Below, piece by piece: positions 1-6,324 of a stretch of DNA of 7,610 nt. The notes beneath the pieces were generated by a model. The model saw only the letters and a program-made list of their open reading frames with translations. It searched no databases and was not told the DNA's origin. Each line of letters begins with the position of its first letter. The stretch's first letter is position 1. Where the stretch lies: assembly GCA_958349075.1 (NCBI GenBank), contig CATWBR010000213.1, positions 1 to 7,610 of the forward strand, written 5' to 3'. The translations under genes and the position numbers were made by a program. This DNA is from an uncultured Clostridium sp. Lineage in GTDB: Bacteria; Bacillota; Clostridia; Lachnospirales; Lachnospiraceae.

Positions 1-1
1 G

Positions 2-466
2 GTATACGGTAAGGAACATCCGGCAAATGCAGAAAAGGATCCGGATTGGGTGAAGTCTGCAATGCACCGCCTGGAAAGCAAATTTGAACCTGCCGCCATA
101 AAGAAAATAAGAATGAACTGTCAGTGCGGTTACGGGATAGATGAAAAACTTGCACTGGTAAAGGAACTGAAGTCAGCCTCATCAAATATCGAAGAATTTG
201 CAGGCTCAGAGAAAGCCAGGGCTGCCGGTCTTTTTTCTAAGGACGGGGACCTGTTTCTTCAATTTCATTTCTGTCCCTGTCCTATGATGGCGGAGGTGGA
301 AAAACTGGAGACAAACACATGGTGCCAGTGTACGACCGGTTACAGCAAAGTTCTCTTCGAGCGGGCATTTGCCTGCAAAGCCGATGTGGAATTACTGAAA
401 AGTATAAAGATGGGCGATGATGTGTGTCTCATGAAAATCATGCTTCACGCCCCCAACTGGCAATAA
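2..466 (+). CDS. Cys-rich protein resembling DUF6144 (3' part, start outside window)
   Basis: The reading frame is open from the window edge to a TAA at 464-466. An internal GTG at 50 and ATG at 62 could serve as starts, but the codons before them read as ordinary protein with no stop and no ribosome binding site is seen, so I take this as the C-terminal 154 residues of a longer gene. Three C-x-C motifs stand out: NCQCGYG (nt 113-133), FCPCP (about 269-283) and WCQCTTGY (about 320-343). Single Cys residues follow near FACKAD and DDVCLMKI. This Cys spacing, with an aromatic-rich C-terminal half, recalls clostridial proteins I remember as DUF6144. The assignment is from memory of the pattern, not a search. 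No signal peptide or membrane segment is visible in the part present. The paired cysteines suggest metal or redox chemistry, but no function can be given. Confidence 0.6.
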   Translation, partial: VYGKEHPANAEKDPDWVKSAMHRLESKFEPAAIKKIRMNCQCGYGIDEKLALVKELKSASSNIEEFAGSEKARAAGLFSKDGDLFLQFHFCPCPMMAEVEKLETNTWCQCTTGYSKVLFERAFACKADVELLKSIKMGDDVCLMKIMLHAPNWQ

Positions 467-475
467 ACTTTCCTT

Positions 476-521
476 GGGACTGAAGACTTCCCTTTCCCTC
501 GCCCTGCCCGGGTTCAGTCCC
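476..521. repeat. 9-bp inverted repeat downstream of the Cys-rich gene
   Basis: GGGACTGAA (476-484) is the exact reverse complement of TTCAGTCCC (513-521), separated by 28 pyrimidine-rich bases. It begins 10 bp after the stop codon, where a terminator would be expected. No T-run follows the right arm, so intrinsic termination is not well supported. Confidence 0.5.
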
Positions 522-523
522 TC

Positions 524-537
524 CCGGAGCGCTCCGG
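524..537. repeat. 14-bp perfect GC-rich palindrome
   Basis: CCGGAGCGCTCCGG reads the same on both strands and lies 2 bp after the preceding inverted repeat. As RNA it could fold only with a small loop. The following bases (CCTCTTAATA) are only weakly T-rich. It may contribute to ending transcription of the upstream gene or be a protein site; nothing here decides between these. Confidence 0.4.
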
Positions 538-585
538 CCTCTTAATACAGCCGCCATATATCTACATTTTACGGCCGAATTTCAA

Positions 586-614
586 TGGACTTTTTAGACT
601 TCCCATGATACAAT
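586..614 (+). promoter_or_regulatory. Sigma-A type promoter for the riboswitch-cyclase transcript
   Basis: A -35-like TGGACT (586-591; four of six consensus positions) is followed by a 17-bp spacer and TACAAT (609-614). TG at 606-607 adds an extended -10 element. The predicted start near 621 is just before the riboswitch aptamer, as expected for a leader that begins with its sensor. Confidence 0.55.
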
Positions 615-626
615 CTATCTAATTAT

Positions 627-695
627 ATGAAGGCAAAACTGCTGTAAAGCAGTGACGCAAAACTACAGGGCCTTACGGAGGCAGCCAGTTGCAAG
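627..695 (+). ncRNA. c-di-GMP-I (GEMM-I) riboswitch aptamer
   Basis: The core carries hallmark GEMM-I segments in the right order. GGCAAAA (632-638) is followed by a hairpin ACTGCT-GTAA-AGCAGT (638-653) capped by a GNRA tetraloop, then GACGCAAAACTA (654-665), then GGGCCT (668-673) and GGCAGCCAG (680-688). The closing stem forms between GCAA (633-636) and TTGC (689-692). P3 can form between GCCT (670-673) and AGGC (679-682). The family binds cyclic di-GMP and usually controls genes of motility, surface behaviour or c-di-GMP turnover. Here the aptamer ends about 47 bases before the start codon of a GGDEF protein. No terminator hairpin with a T-run lies between aptamer and gene, so control of translation or RNA folding is more likely than attenuation; on or off behaviour cannot be read from the sequence. 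The boundaries are approximate. Confidence 0.9.
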
Positions 696-741
696 GAGAT
701 GACTGCTTTCGGCCGGGATCATGTGGCTGTGAGGGAGAGCT
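696..741 (+). promoter_or_regulatory. Expression platform and ribosome binding site of the cyclase gene
   Basis: The segment between aptamer and start codon contains a GAGGGAG ribosome binding site (731-737), four bases before the ATG at 742. Two stretches can pair back into the aptamer. ACTGCTTT (702-709) complements AAAGCAGT (646-653), the 3' arm of the tetraloop hairpin. TGGCTG (724-729), directly before the ribosome binding site, complements CAGCCA (682-687) in the aptamer core. Either pairing would compete with ligand-bound folding. The regulatory role is inferred. Confidence 0.5.
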
Positions 742-3219
742 ATGAAATCAGCTAAAGCGGGAAGAGGCTTTTTAATAGGGCTTGCGGTTATATGGATGCT
801 TATGTGCATGACCACACCGTCCGAGGCAAAAGAGAGACGGGTTGTGCGGGTGGGATATCCGATTCAGAATGGTTTTACGATGAAAGATGAGAAGGGTCAA
901 TATTCGGGTTATACCTATGACTACCTTCAGGAACTGGCACAGTATACCCAGTGGCAGTATGAATTTGTGGAAATTGGAGGTTCTCTGAATGACTCACTTT
1001 CTGTCGCGCTGGATATGCTCCAAAAGGGAGAGATCGATATACTGGGCGGTATGAATTATAATGACGCCCTCGGGGCTATTTTTGACTATCCCGGAAGCGC
1101 ATACGGAGAGACGGGGATTGCTCTTACAGTGCCCGACAGCAATCTGGATATGACTCCCGAAAGCTTTACGGAAAGAGAAGTCCTGAGAGTTGCAGTGGTT
1201 GGGAATGGAGGAAGGCAGCAGGACGCCATGGAGCGTTACCTGAAATCGATTGACCAGAAGTATGAAATAATAAGCTGTGCCAGCGGCTTGGAGTCGGAAC
1301 TGTCCGTGAAAGAAAAGAGGGCGGACGTCATACTGCAGCCCGAGGTGGGAGATGTCGAAGGATTCAGGGCCGTTGCCAGGTTTTCCTCGACGCCTTTTTA
1401 TATGGCGGTGACAAAGGGAAATACGGAGCTTTTAAAAGAGTTGAACGCCGGAATGTTGGAACTTAACGAGGCCGACCCAACTTTGATGCCCAGGCTTCAT
1501 CAGAAATATTTTAATAAGAAATCCGAATATCTGCTCTATGAAACCAGGGAGGAGACTTATCTGGAACAGGTAGGAACTTTAAAGGTTGCAGTACTGGACG
1601 GGAAGGTTCCGATACAGAGTATTAACCCGAAGACGGAAGAGGCACAGGGAATAGCAGTTGATTTCCTGAATTATATTTCGAGTGAGACAGGATTGCAGTT
1701 TGAATATATCGGTGTTAAAGATACGGATGAATATCACGAGATGGTTCTGAGTAAAGAGATGGATTTAATTCTGGCCGTTCCGGGAAGCAAGCTGGTTACG
1801 GAGAAGTTTGGAATCACCCAAACCCTGCCGTCTATGAATGTCTCACAGATACTGATTGTGAATAAGGGAGTGGATCCCGGAGAGCTTAAGGGTAAGACAG
1901 CGGCAGTCTACGATGCGTTCGGTTCTACGGAACCGGAGGCGGGTGAGGTAAAGCTCTACTATTCGCCTGAGGAAGCGATGGAAGCTGTCAATGAAGGGGA
2001 GGCGGACTACTGCCGTATTAATAATTACTCATTTCAATACTGTATCAATAAGAGAACGTACAAAAACATCACGGCTATTGTCATGACGGAAAGCGGCAGT
2101 CAGCCGATCAGCCTGGGGGTAGTAAGGGATTCGGATTTGGTACTCCATAATATACTTAATAAAGTGATTGCATATATGCCGGATTCCGAAAAGGAGAGGA
2201 TATTTTATGAGAGCTCCATTAACCGGGAGAAACCTTCTTTTACAGAGTATGTCAGGGATAATCCCGGCCCGTTTGCGGCAGCCGCATTTGCATTTGTGGC
2301 AGCAATCGGACTGGTGCTGTTACGAAATATCCGCAACCGGTATGAGATGGATCGGAAAATGGCACTGGAATACAGACGTTACCGGCAGCTTTCAGAGGTT
2401 GTTGGGGAGAGCGTTTATGAATATAATTTCCGGGATGATGTTTTGAGATTTTCCGGCGACGGAGTGCGTAACCTGGGTGTTATGGAGGTGATTAGCGATT
2501 TCAGTAAGTTCGGAGTCCAACTGCTTGAAAAACAGGGAAATTCGGGTGAAGATACATTGTATCACTGGATTATGCAGGAAGAAGAAGGGACCAGGGACGT
2601 ACAGATTATATCGGCCAGGGAGCCAAAACGGTGGTACCGTGTTACTTCCAAGGTGGTAAAGGATGATTCGGGACGGGCGGTCTATTCAATCGGACGGGTC
2701 TGGGATATCCAAAAGGAAAAAATCGAAAAAGAGCGGCTCCTTAAGAAGGCGCAGAACGACGGAATGACGGGCATTTATAATTCGTCCACAGTACGCGAAG
2801 TGATTTCCGGGGAACTGCTCAGAGAGAAGAGAGGCGGAGCGCTGCTGATTGTGGATGTCGATCATTTTAAAGAGATCAACGATCACTATGGGCATTCTGT
2901 GGGAGACGAAGTGCTGACCCAGGTGGGCGCGTGCATGAGACTGATCTTTTCAGGAAATATCTATGGCCGTCTGGGAGGTGATGAATTCATCGCCTTTCTG
3001 CCGGGGCAAAGAACAGAACAGGAACTGCAGGAAACGGCTGAAGATATCCGGAATGAATTCAGGAAGATTGAAATCGTACCAGGACTTTCCGGAATTACGG
3101 CCAGCATTGGCGTGGCGTTAAGAAAAGATGAAGTCGATTTTGAGGTCTTATACCGGAAAGCGGATAATCTGCTCTATGATGTGAAAAATGAAGGCCGTGA
3201 CGGCTGCAGGATCGGATAA
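742..3219 (+). CDS. Membrane diguanylate cyclase with two periplasmic substrate-binding domains
   Basis: This 825-residue protein should make c-di-GMP from two GTP at the cytoplasmic face of the membrane in response to an external ligand. Residues 1-29 look like a signal peptide (cleavage after SEA). Two SBP_bac_3-like domains follow, about 33-255 (starting VVRVGYPI) and 278-495 (starting LKVAVLDG), then one transmembrane helix (about 511-527, Ala-rich) with a basic inner flank. A PAS-like region spans about 540-660, and a GGDEF domain runs from DGMTGIYN at 673 to the end. The active-site residues are present: D705 (first Asp of DVDHF), N713, D722 and GGDEF at 745-749. The position where an RxxD inhibitory site would be (736-739) reads FSGN, so product inhibition through that site is not expected. 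There is no EAL or HD-GYP domain. Paired N-terminal binding domains recall BvgS-type sensors. Start ATG 742 is supported by the upstream GAGGGAG and the signal peptide. The ligand is unknown; amino acids are the commonest for this domain family. Confidence 0.93.
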   Translation: MKSAKAGRGFLIGLAVIWMLMCMTTPSEAKERRVVRVGYPIQNGFTMKDEKGQYSGYTYDYLQELAQYTQWQYEFVEIGGSLNDSLSVALDMLQKGEIDILGGMNYNDALGAIFDYPGSAYGETGIALTVPDSNLDMTPESFTEREVLRVAVVGNGGRQQDAMERYLKSIDQKYEIISCASGLESELSVKEKRADVILQPEVGDVEGFRAVARFSSTPFYMAVTKGNTELLKELNAGMLELNEADPTLMPRLHQKYFNKKSEYLLYETREETYLEQVGTLKVAVLDGKVPIQSINPKTEEAQGIAVDFLNYISSETGLQFEYIGVKDTDEYHEMVLSKEMDLILAVPGSKLVTEKFGITQTLPSMNVSQILIVNKGVDPGELKGKTAAVYDAFGSTEPEAGEVKLYYSPEEAMEAVNEGEADYCRINNYSFQYCINKRTYKNITAIVMTESGSQPISLGVVRDSDLVLHNILNKVIAYMPDSEKERIFYESSINREKPSFTEYVRDNPGPFAAAAFAFVAAIGLVLLRNIRNRYEMDRKMALEYRRYRQLSEVVGESVYEYNFRDDVLRFSGDGVRNLGVMEVISDFSKFGVQLLEKQGNSGEDTLYHWIMQEEEGTRDVQIISAREPKRWYRVTSKVVKDDSGRAVYSIGRVWDIQKEKIEKERLLKKAQNDGMTGIYNSSTVREVISGELLREKRGGALLIVDVDHFKEINDHYGHSVGDEVLTQVGACMRLIFSGNIYGRLGGDEFIAFLPGQRTEQELQETAEDIRNEFRKIEIVPGLSGITASIGVALRKDEVDFEVLYRKADNLLYDVKNEGRDGCRIG

Positions 3220-3226
3220 GCGCTCT

Positions 3227-3286
3227 CAGCAAAGTCCACGGCCCGGGAATTTTGCTGGCAGTACTCCATGTTCCGGAACATCTTTT
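3227..3286. terminator. Possible bidirectional terminator between convergent genes
   Basis: The 69-bp gap between the cyclase gene (+) and the transporter gene (-) holds two inverted repeats. CAGCAAA (3227-3233) pairs with TTTGCTG (3251-3257), and a 14-bp palindrome ATGTTCCGGAACAT (3268-3281) is followed by CTTTT on the + strand. The position is right for a shared terminator, but the T-run is short and the palindrome stem is weak, so the call is tentative. Confidence 0.35.
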
Positions 3287-3288
3287 CA

Positions 3289-3702
3289 TTATAGAATCAT
3301 TATAAATGTCCCGGCAGTGATCAGAATCAGGCCGATGACGGTCTTTACCGATATTTGTTCATGAAGAAAAATAAACGCCAGCAGGACCGTGATTACCGTG
3401 CTGAATTTATCAATTGGGACGACCTTCGAGACCTCTCCAAGCTGGAGGGCTCTGTAGTAACACAACCAGGAGGCGCCGGTAGCCAGACCGGAAAGAATCA
3501 GGAAAATCCAGCTCTTTCTGCTAATGGCGGCCATCCCGCCCTGGGCATTGGTAATAAAAACCATTCCCCACGCCATAAAAACCACAACCATAGTGCGGAT
3601 AGCAGTGGCCAGGTTGGAGTTGATTCCTTCTATGCCGGCCTTAGCCAATACAGAGGTCAGGGCGGCAAAGAGGGATGATAAGAGAGCAAAGATAAGCCAC
3701 AT
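3289..3702 (-). CDS. Half-size EamA/DMT-family membrane transporter
   Basis: This 137-residue protein is almost entirely hydrophobic, with about five predicted transmembrane helices (roughly 2-20, 32-51, 65-86, 95-114 and 118-137). The segment SWLCYYRALQLGEVSKVVPID and the closing LHEQISVKTVIGLILITAGT are typical of one EamA repeat of the drug/metabolite transporter superfamily. Full members have two such repeats (about 300 residues), so this is a single-repeat form, expected to work as a dimer. The ribosome binding site GGAGGAGG (3718-3711) sits eight bases before the ATG and is one of the best in the window. The gene begins 50 bp after aroA on the same strand with no clear terminator between, so cotranscription is likely. 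Context suggests movement of an aromatic amino acid, a shikimate intermediate or a related metabolite, but the substrate is an inference from position only. Confidence 0.85.
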   Translation of the reverse strand: MWLIFALLSSLFAALTSVLAKAGIEGINSNLATAIRTMVVVFMAWGMVFITNAQGGMAAISRKSWIFLILSGLATGASWLCYYRALQLGEVSKVVPIDKFSTVITVLLAFIFLHEQISVKTVIGLILITAGTFIMIL

Positions 3703-3752
3703 TCAAAAAACCTCCTCCGGATCTTGAACAGGTTAAACAGGAACAGAAACCG

Positions 3753-5033
3753 CTATTCTCTGATCAAGCGGTGCAGATCGGTATAAAATTCCGGATAGGA
3801 TATATCTACACAATCGGCATTCAGAATCTCAGTTTTTCCCTCGGCCGCCAGCGCCGTTACAGCAAAGGTCATCGCGATGCGGTGGTCTTTTTTACTGTCA
3901 ATAACAGCTCCGTGGAGCGGCCGGCCGCCGCGGATGATCATGCCGTCGCCGGTTTCCTCAACGTCGGCTCCCATGGACCGGAGATTTTCCGTCATAACGG
4001 CAATCCGGTTGGACTCCTTTACCTTCAGTTCGGCGGCATCCCGTATAACTGTGGTTCCCTCCGCGAAACAGGCCATGGCGGCGATCATTGGAAGTTCGTC
4101 GATCAGGGTCGGTATGATGCTTCCCTCAATGACAGCGCCTTTCAGTGCGGAGGACCGGACCAGCAGATCTGCGGTTGGTTCGCCCGATTCATTTGTTTCA
4201 TTCAGAAGGGTGACGTTCCCGTTCATCATTCTGCATACATGGATTATGCCGTCGCGGGTCGGATTGACGCCCACATTGCGGATCAGAATCTCGGAACCCG
4301 GAATCAGCAGGGCGGCAGCGATGAAAAATGCGGCTGACGAGATATCGCCGGGAACGGTAAGCTTTCGTCCGCTCAGGGGATTACCGGGCCTTAATATGGC
4401 TGTGGTATCTTCCGTATGGACATCGGCTCCGTAAGCGGAGAGCAGAAGTTCCGTATGATTCCTTGAGACATATGGCTCGGTGACGCGTGTCTCCCCGTCC
4501 GCATAAAGTCCGGCTAATAAGACGGCTGATTTTACCTGGGCGGAGGCAACAGGGGATATATAGTGGATGCCGTGAAGCCGTCTCCCCGTAATCCGGAGAG
4601 GGGCACAGCCGTTATTGCAGATGCTTTCAATATGTGCTCCCATCATGGAAAGAGGTTCCATAATGCGTTTCATGGGACGCTTTAAGATGGACTCGTCTCC
4701 GGTCAGCGTTACATTGAAATCCTGGGCGGCCAGAATTCCGGAGATCAGCCGGGTCGTGGTACCGCTGTTTCCGCAGTCCAGAACCCCTGCCGGGGCGGTG
4801 AGGCCTTTGGGGCCCTTACCATGTATCAGGACGGTACCGCCGTTGTTCTCAATCTCAATTCCCATTTTGGAGAAACAGGCAATTGTTGACAGACAGTCCG
4901 CTCCCTGAAGAAAACCGCGGACCTCCGTCAGGCCGTCGGCAAGTGAGCCGAACATAATGCTTCTGTGGGATATGGATTTGTCTCCCGGTACGGTCAGTTC
5001 CCCCGTTAAGCGGCGGACTTTGGAAAATATCAT
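3753..5033 (-). CDS. aroA: 3-phosphoshikimate 1-carboxyvinyltransferase (EPSP synthase)
   Basis: This is the penultimate shikimate-pathway step: shikimate 3-phosphate plus phosphoenolpyruvate gives EPSP and phosphate, in the cytoplasm. The 426 residues are the usual full length. Motifs are PGDKSISHRS (16-25, with K19, S20 and R24 for substrate binding), GNSGTTTRL (88-96), SAQVKSA (164-170), IDELP (311-315, catalytic Asp 312), KVKESNRI (337-344, Glu 340) and DHRIAM (383-388). In the GNSGTTTRL loop the residue after Arg is Leu, whereas class I enzymes such as the E. coli one have Pro. This is like class II enzymes of other Firmicutes, which are often less sensitive to glyphosate; sensitivity here is not known. 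The gene is preceded by a modest GAGG (5046-5043) nine bases from the ATG and by its own candidate promoter, in a 164-bp gap after the prephenate dehydrogenase gene. Confidence 0.96.
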   Translation of the reverse strand: MIFSKVRRLTGELTVPGDKSISHRSIMFGSLADGLTEVRGFLQGADCLSTIACFSKMGIEIENNGGTVLIHGKGPKGLTAPAGVLDCGNSGTTTRLISGILAAQDFNVTLTGDESILKRPMKRIMEPLSMMGAHIESICNNGCAPLRITGRRLHGIHYISPVASAQVKSAVLLAGLYADGETRVTEPYVSRNHTELLLSAYGADVHTEDTTAILRPGNPLSGRKLTVPGDISSAAFFIAAALLIPGSEILIRNVGVNPTRDGIIHVCRMMNGNVTLLNETNESGEPTADLLVRSSALKGAVIEGSIIPTLIDELPMIAAMACFAEGTTVIRDAAELKVKESNRIAVMTENLRSMGADVEETGDGMIIRGGRPLHGAVIDSKKDHRIAMTFAVTALAAEGKTEILNADCVDISYPEFYTDLHRLIRE

Positions 5034-5065
5034 AGTGTTAAACCTCGTTTCGTATTCATTGCTGT

Positions 5066-5113
5066 ATATTATTTAGTGATAATGAGTATTCAGTGTCAAC
5101 CGTCATTGAGTAT
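5066..5113 (-). promoter_or_regulatory. Candidate internal promoter for aroA with TGAGTAT direct repeats
   Basis: On the - strand a perfect TTGACA (5099-5094) is followed 18 bp on by TAAATA (5075-5070), with an overlapping AATAAT (5073-5068). The -10 match is only fair. The predicted start is near 5063, about 30 bases before aroA. Seen on the + strand, TGAGTAT occurs at 5083-5089 and again at 5107-5113, 24 bp apart, one copy on each side of the -35 box. The arrangement looks like paired regulator half-sites. Confidence 0.5.
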
Positions 5114-5197
5114 CATGAACGGCGAAAAAAACGTTTTGTGAACTTTCAACTGTCTGAGAAGAAAGAGAATAAGTCCGGCTGCGCGGATACTTTGCCA

Positions 5198-6295
5198 TCA
5201 GCCGGGAAAAAGCGTATAATTATAACTTTTCAGACGGTTCCATGCGTCAGTCATGGAGGCCTCTTCGTAGAAGGAAATACGCAGCGCCCCCTCACCGTGC
5301 TCCCGGTTGTGGTTGATTCCGATATTCATAATATTGATCCCCTGGCCCGCTAAAATGGCGGAGATGATGGAGATGGCGCCCGGCTCATCCACGACATCAA
5401 CGGAGAAAGAGTAATCCGGTGTAATGGAACCCTTTGAGTTATCGGCAAAGGAGTTCCTGTAGTCTCTGGATGACTCGAAAAGCTGATAGATGGCGCCCGA
5501 TTTTTTGGCTTCCACCTCACCCAGAATTTGGTTGAGTGATTCAATATAGCGTTTGAGGATGACCGAGATATTAGAATCATTGGTCATACAGATCTGCTCC
5601 CACATGACCGGGGAGGAGGAGGCAATCCGCGTTATGTCCTTAAATCCTCCGGCAGCCAAACGCTTCATTGTCTGGTTTTCAGTGTCACAGTCATGAACCA
5701 GATTGACAAGGCTGGAAGCAATCAGGTGAGGCAGATGGCTGATGGCGGCTACGATAAAGTCATGTTCGCTGAAATCCAGGACAAGGGGAATGGCGCCGAT
5801 TGTCTCGGCAACTTCCGTCATTCGCGCCACAAAGGAGGGCGGGGTTTTTCCGGCCGGAGTTATAATATAGTAGGCATTTTCCAGAAGGTGATCGGTGGCG
5901 CTTTCATAACCGGTTTTTTCGGATCCGGCCATCGGGTGGCCGCCGACGAAACATTCCTCCATACCGAGCGCAGAGACTGTCTCATGGATATTCGTCTTAG
6001 TACTTCCGACGTCAGTGACAATGGCTCCCTCTTTTATGAAGGGGCGGATCCGGTTAAGGTAATCGGCGTTATATTCGACAGGGGTACATAGAAAAATGAT
6101 ATCGCATTCCCTGAGGTGTTCATCTACACCATTAAGAATTACATCCACAATTCCATCACGTTTCGCCTGCTCCAGTTTTTCCCTGGTGCGCATGTATGCC
6201 ATAATCTTCGTATCCGGCGCTCCGCGCTTCAGCCCCTTGGCAATGGAACCGCCGATCAGGCCGAGTCCGATAAACGCAACTGTCAAATCTGTCAT
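5198..6295 (-). CDS. tyrA: Prephenate dehydrogenase with C-terminal ACT domain
   Basis: The enzyme oxidatively decarboxylates prephenate to 4-hydroxyphenylpyruvate with NAD+, committing flux to tyrosine. The N-terminal Rossmann fold shows GLGLIGGS (10-17). TDVGSTK (94-100) and GGHPMAGSE (118-126) follow, with H120 the expected catalytic histidine of the HPMAGSE motif. SHLPHLIASSL (186-196) and GGFKDITRIA (216-225) lie in the helical dimerisation domain. From about residue 295 the sequence turns into an ACT domain (FSVDVVDEPGAI through IMNIGI), which in this family usually senses tyrosine or related amino acids. No chorismate mutase domain is fused, so prephenate must come from a separate enzyme not seen here. 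The GGAGG at 6307-6303 is seven bases before the ATG. The gene lies 29 bp after the DAHP synthase gene and is almost certainly cotranscribed with it. Confidence 0.95.
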   Translation of the reverse strand: MTDLTVAFIGLGLIGGSIAKGLKRGAPDTKIMAYMRTREKLEQAKRDGIVDVILNGVDEHLRECDIIFLCTPVEYNADYLNRIRPFIKEGAIVTDVGSTKTNIHETVSALGMEECFVGGHPMAGSEKTGYESATDHLLENAYYIITPAGKTPPSFVARMTEVAETIGAIPLVLDFSEHDFIVAAISHLPHLIASSLVNLVHDCDTENQTMKRLAAGGFKDITRIASSSPVMWEQICMTNDSNISVILKRYIESLNQILGEVEAKKSGAIYQLFESSRDYRNSFADNSKGSITPDYSFSVDVVDEPGAISIISAILAGQGINIMNIGINHNREHGEGALRISFYEEASMTDAWNRLKSYNYTLFPG

Positions 6296-6324
6296 AGAAA
6301 ATCCTCCGCATATGTATTAATCGT

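Noticed and set aside
699..755. Small ORF of 18 codons starting ATG after AAGGAG and overlapping the cyclase start in another frame
   Set aside because: The AAGGAG touches the ATG with no spacing, so initiation there is unlikely, and the peptide shows nothing recognisable. It may be a by-product of the riboswitch leader.
805..807. Cys 22 in the cyclase signal peptide as a lipoprotein anchor
   Set aside because: The preceding residues (MLM) do not fit a lipobox, and a normal cleavage site (SEA) lies just after.
3771..4434. Two long + strand ORFs (188 and 185 residues) opposite aroA
   Set aside because: They lie antisense to a clear EPSP synthase, have low-complexity composition, no ribosome binding site and no recognisable motif.
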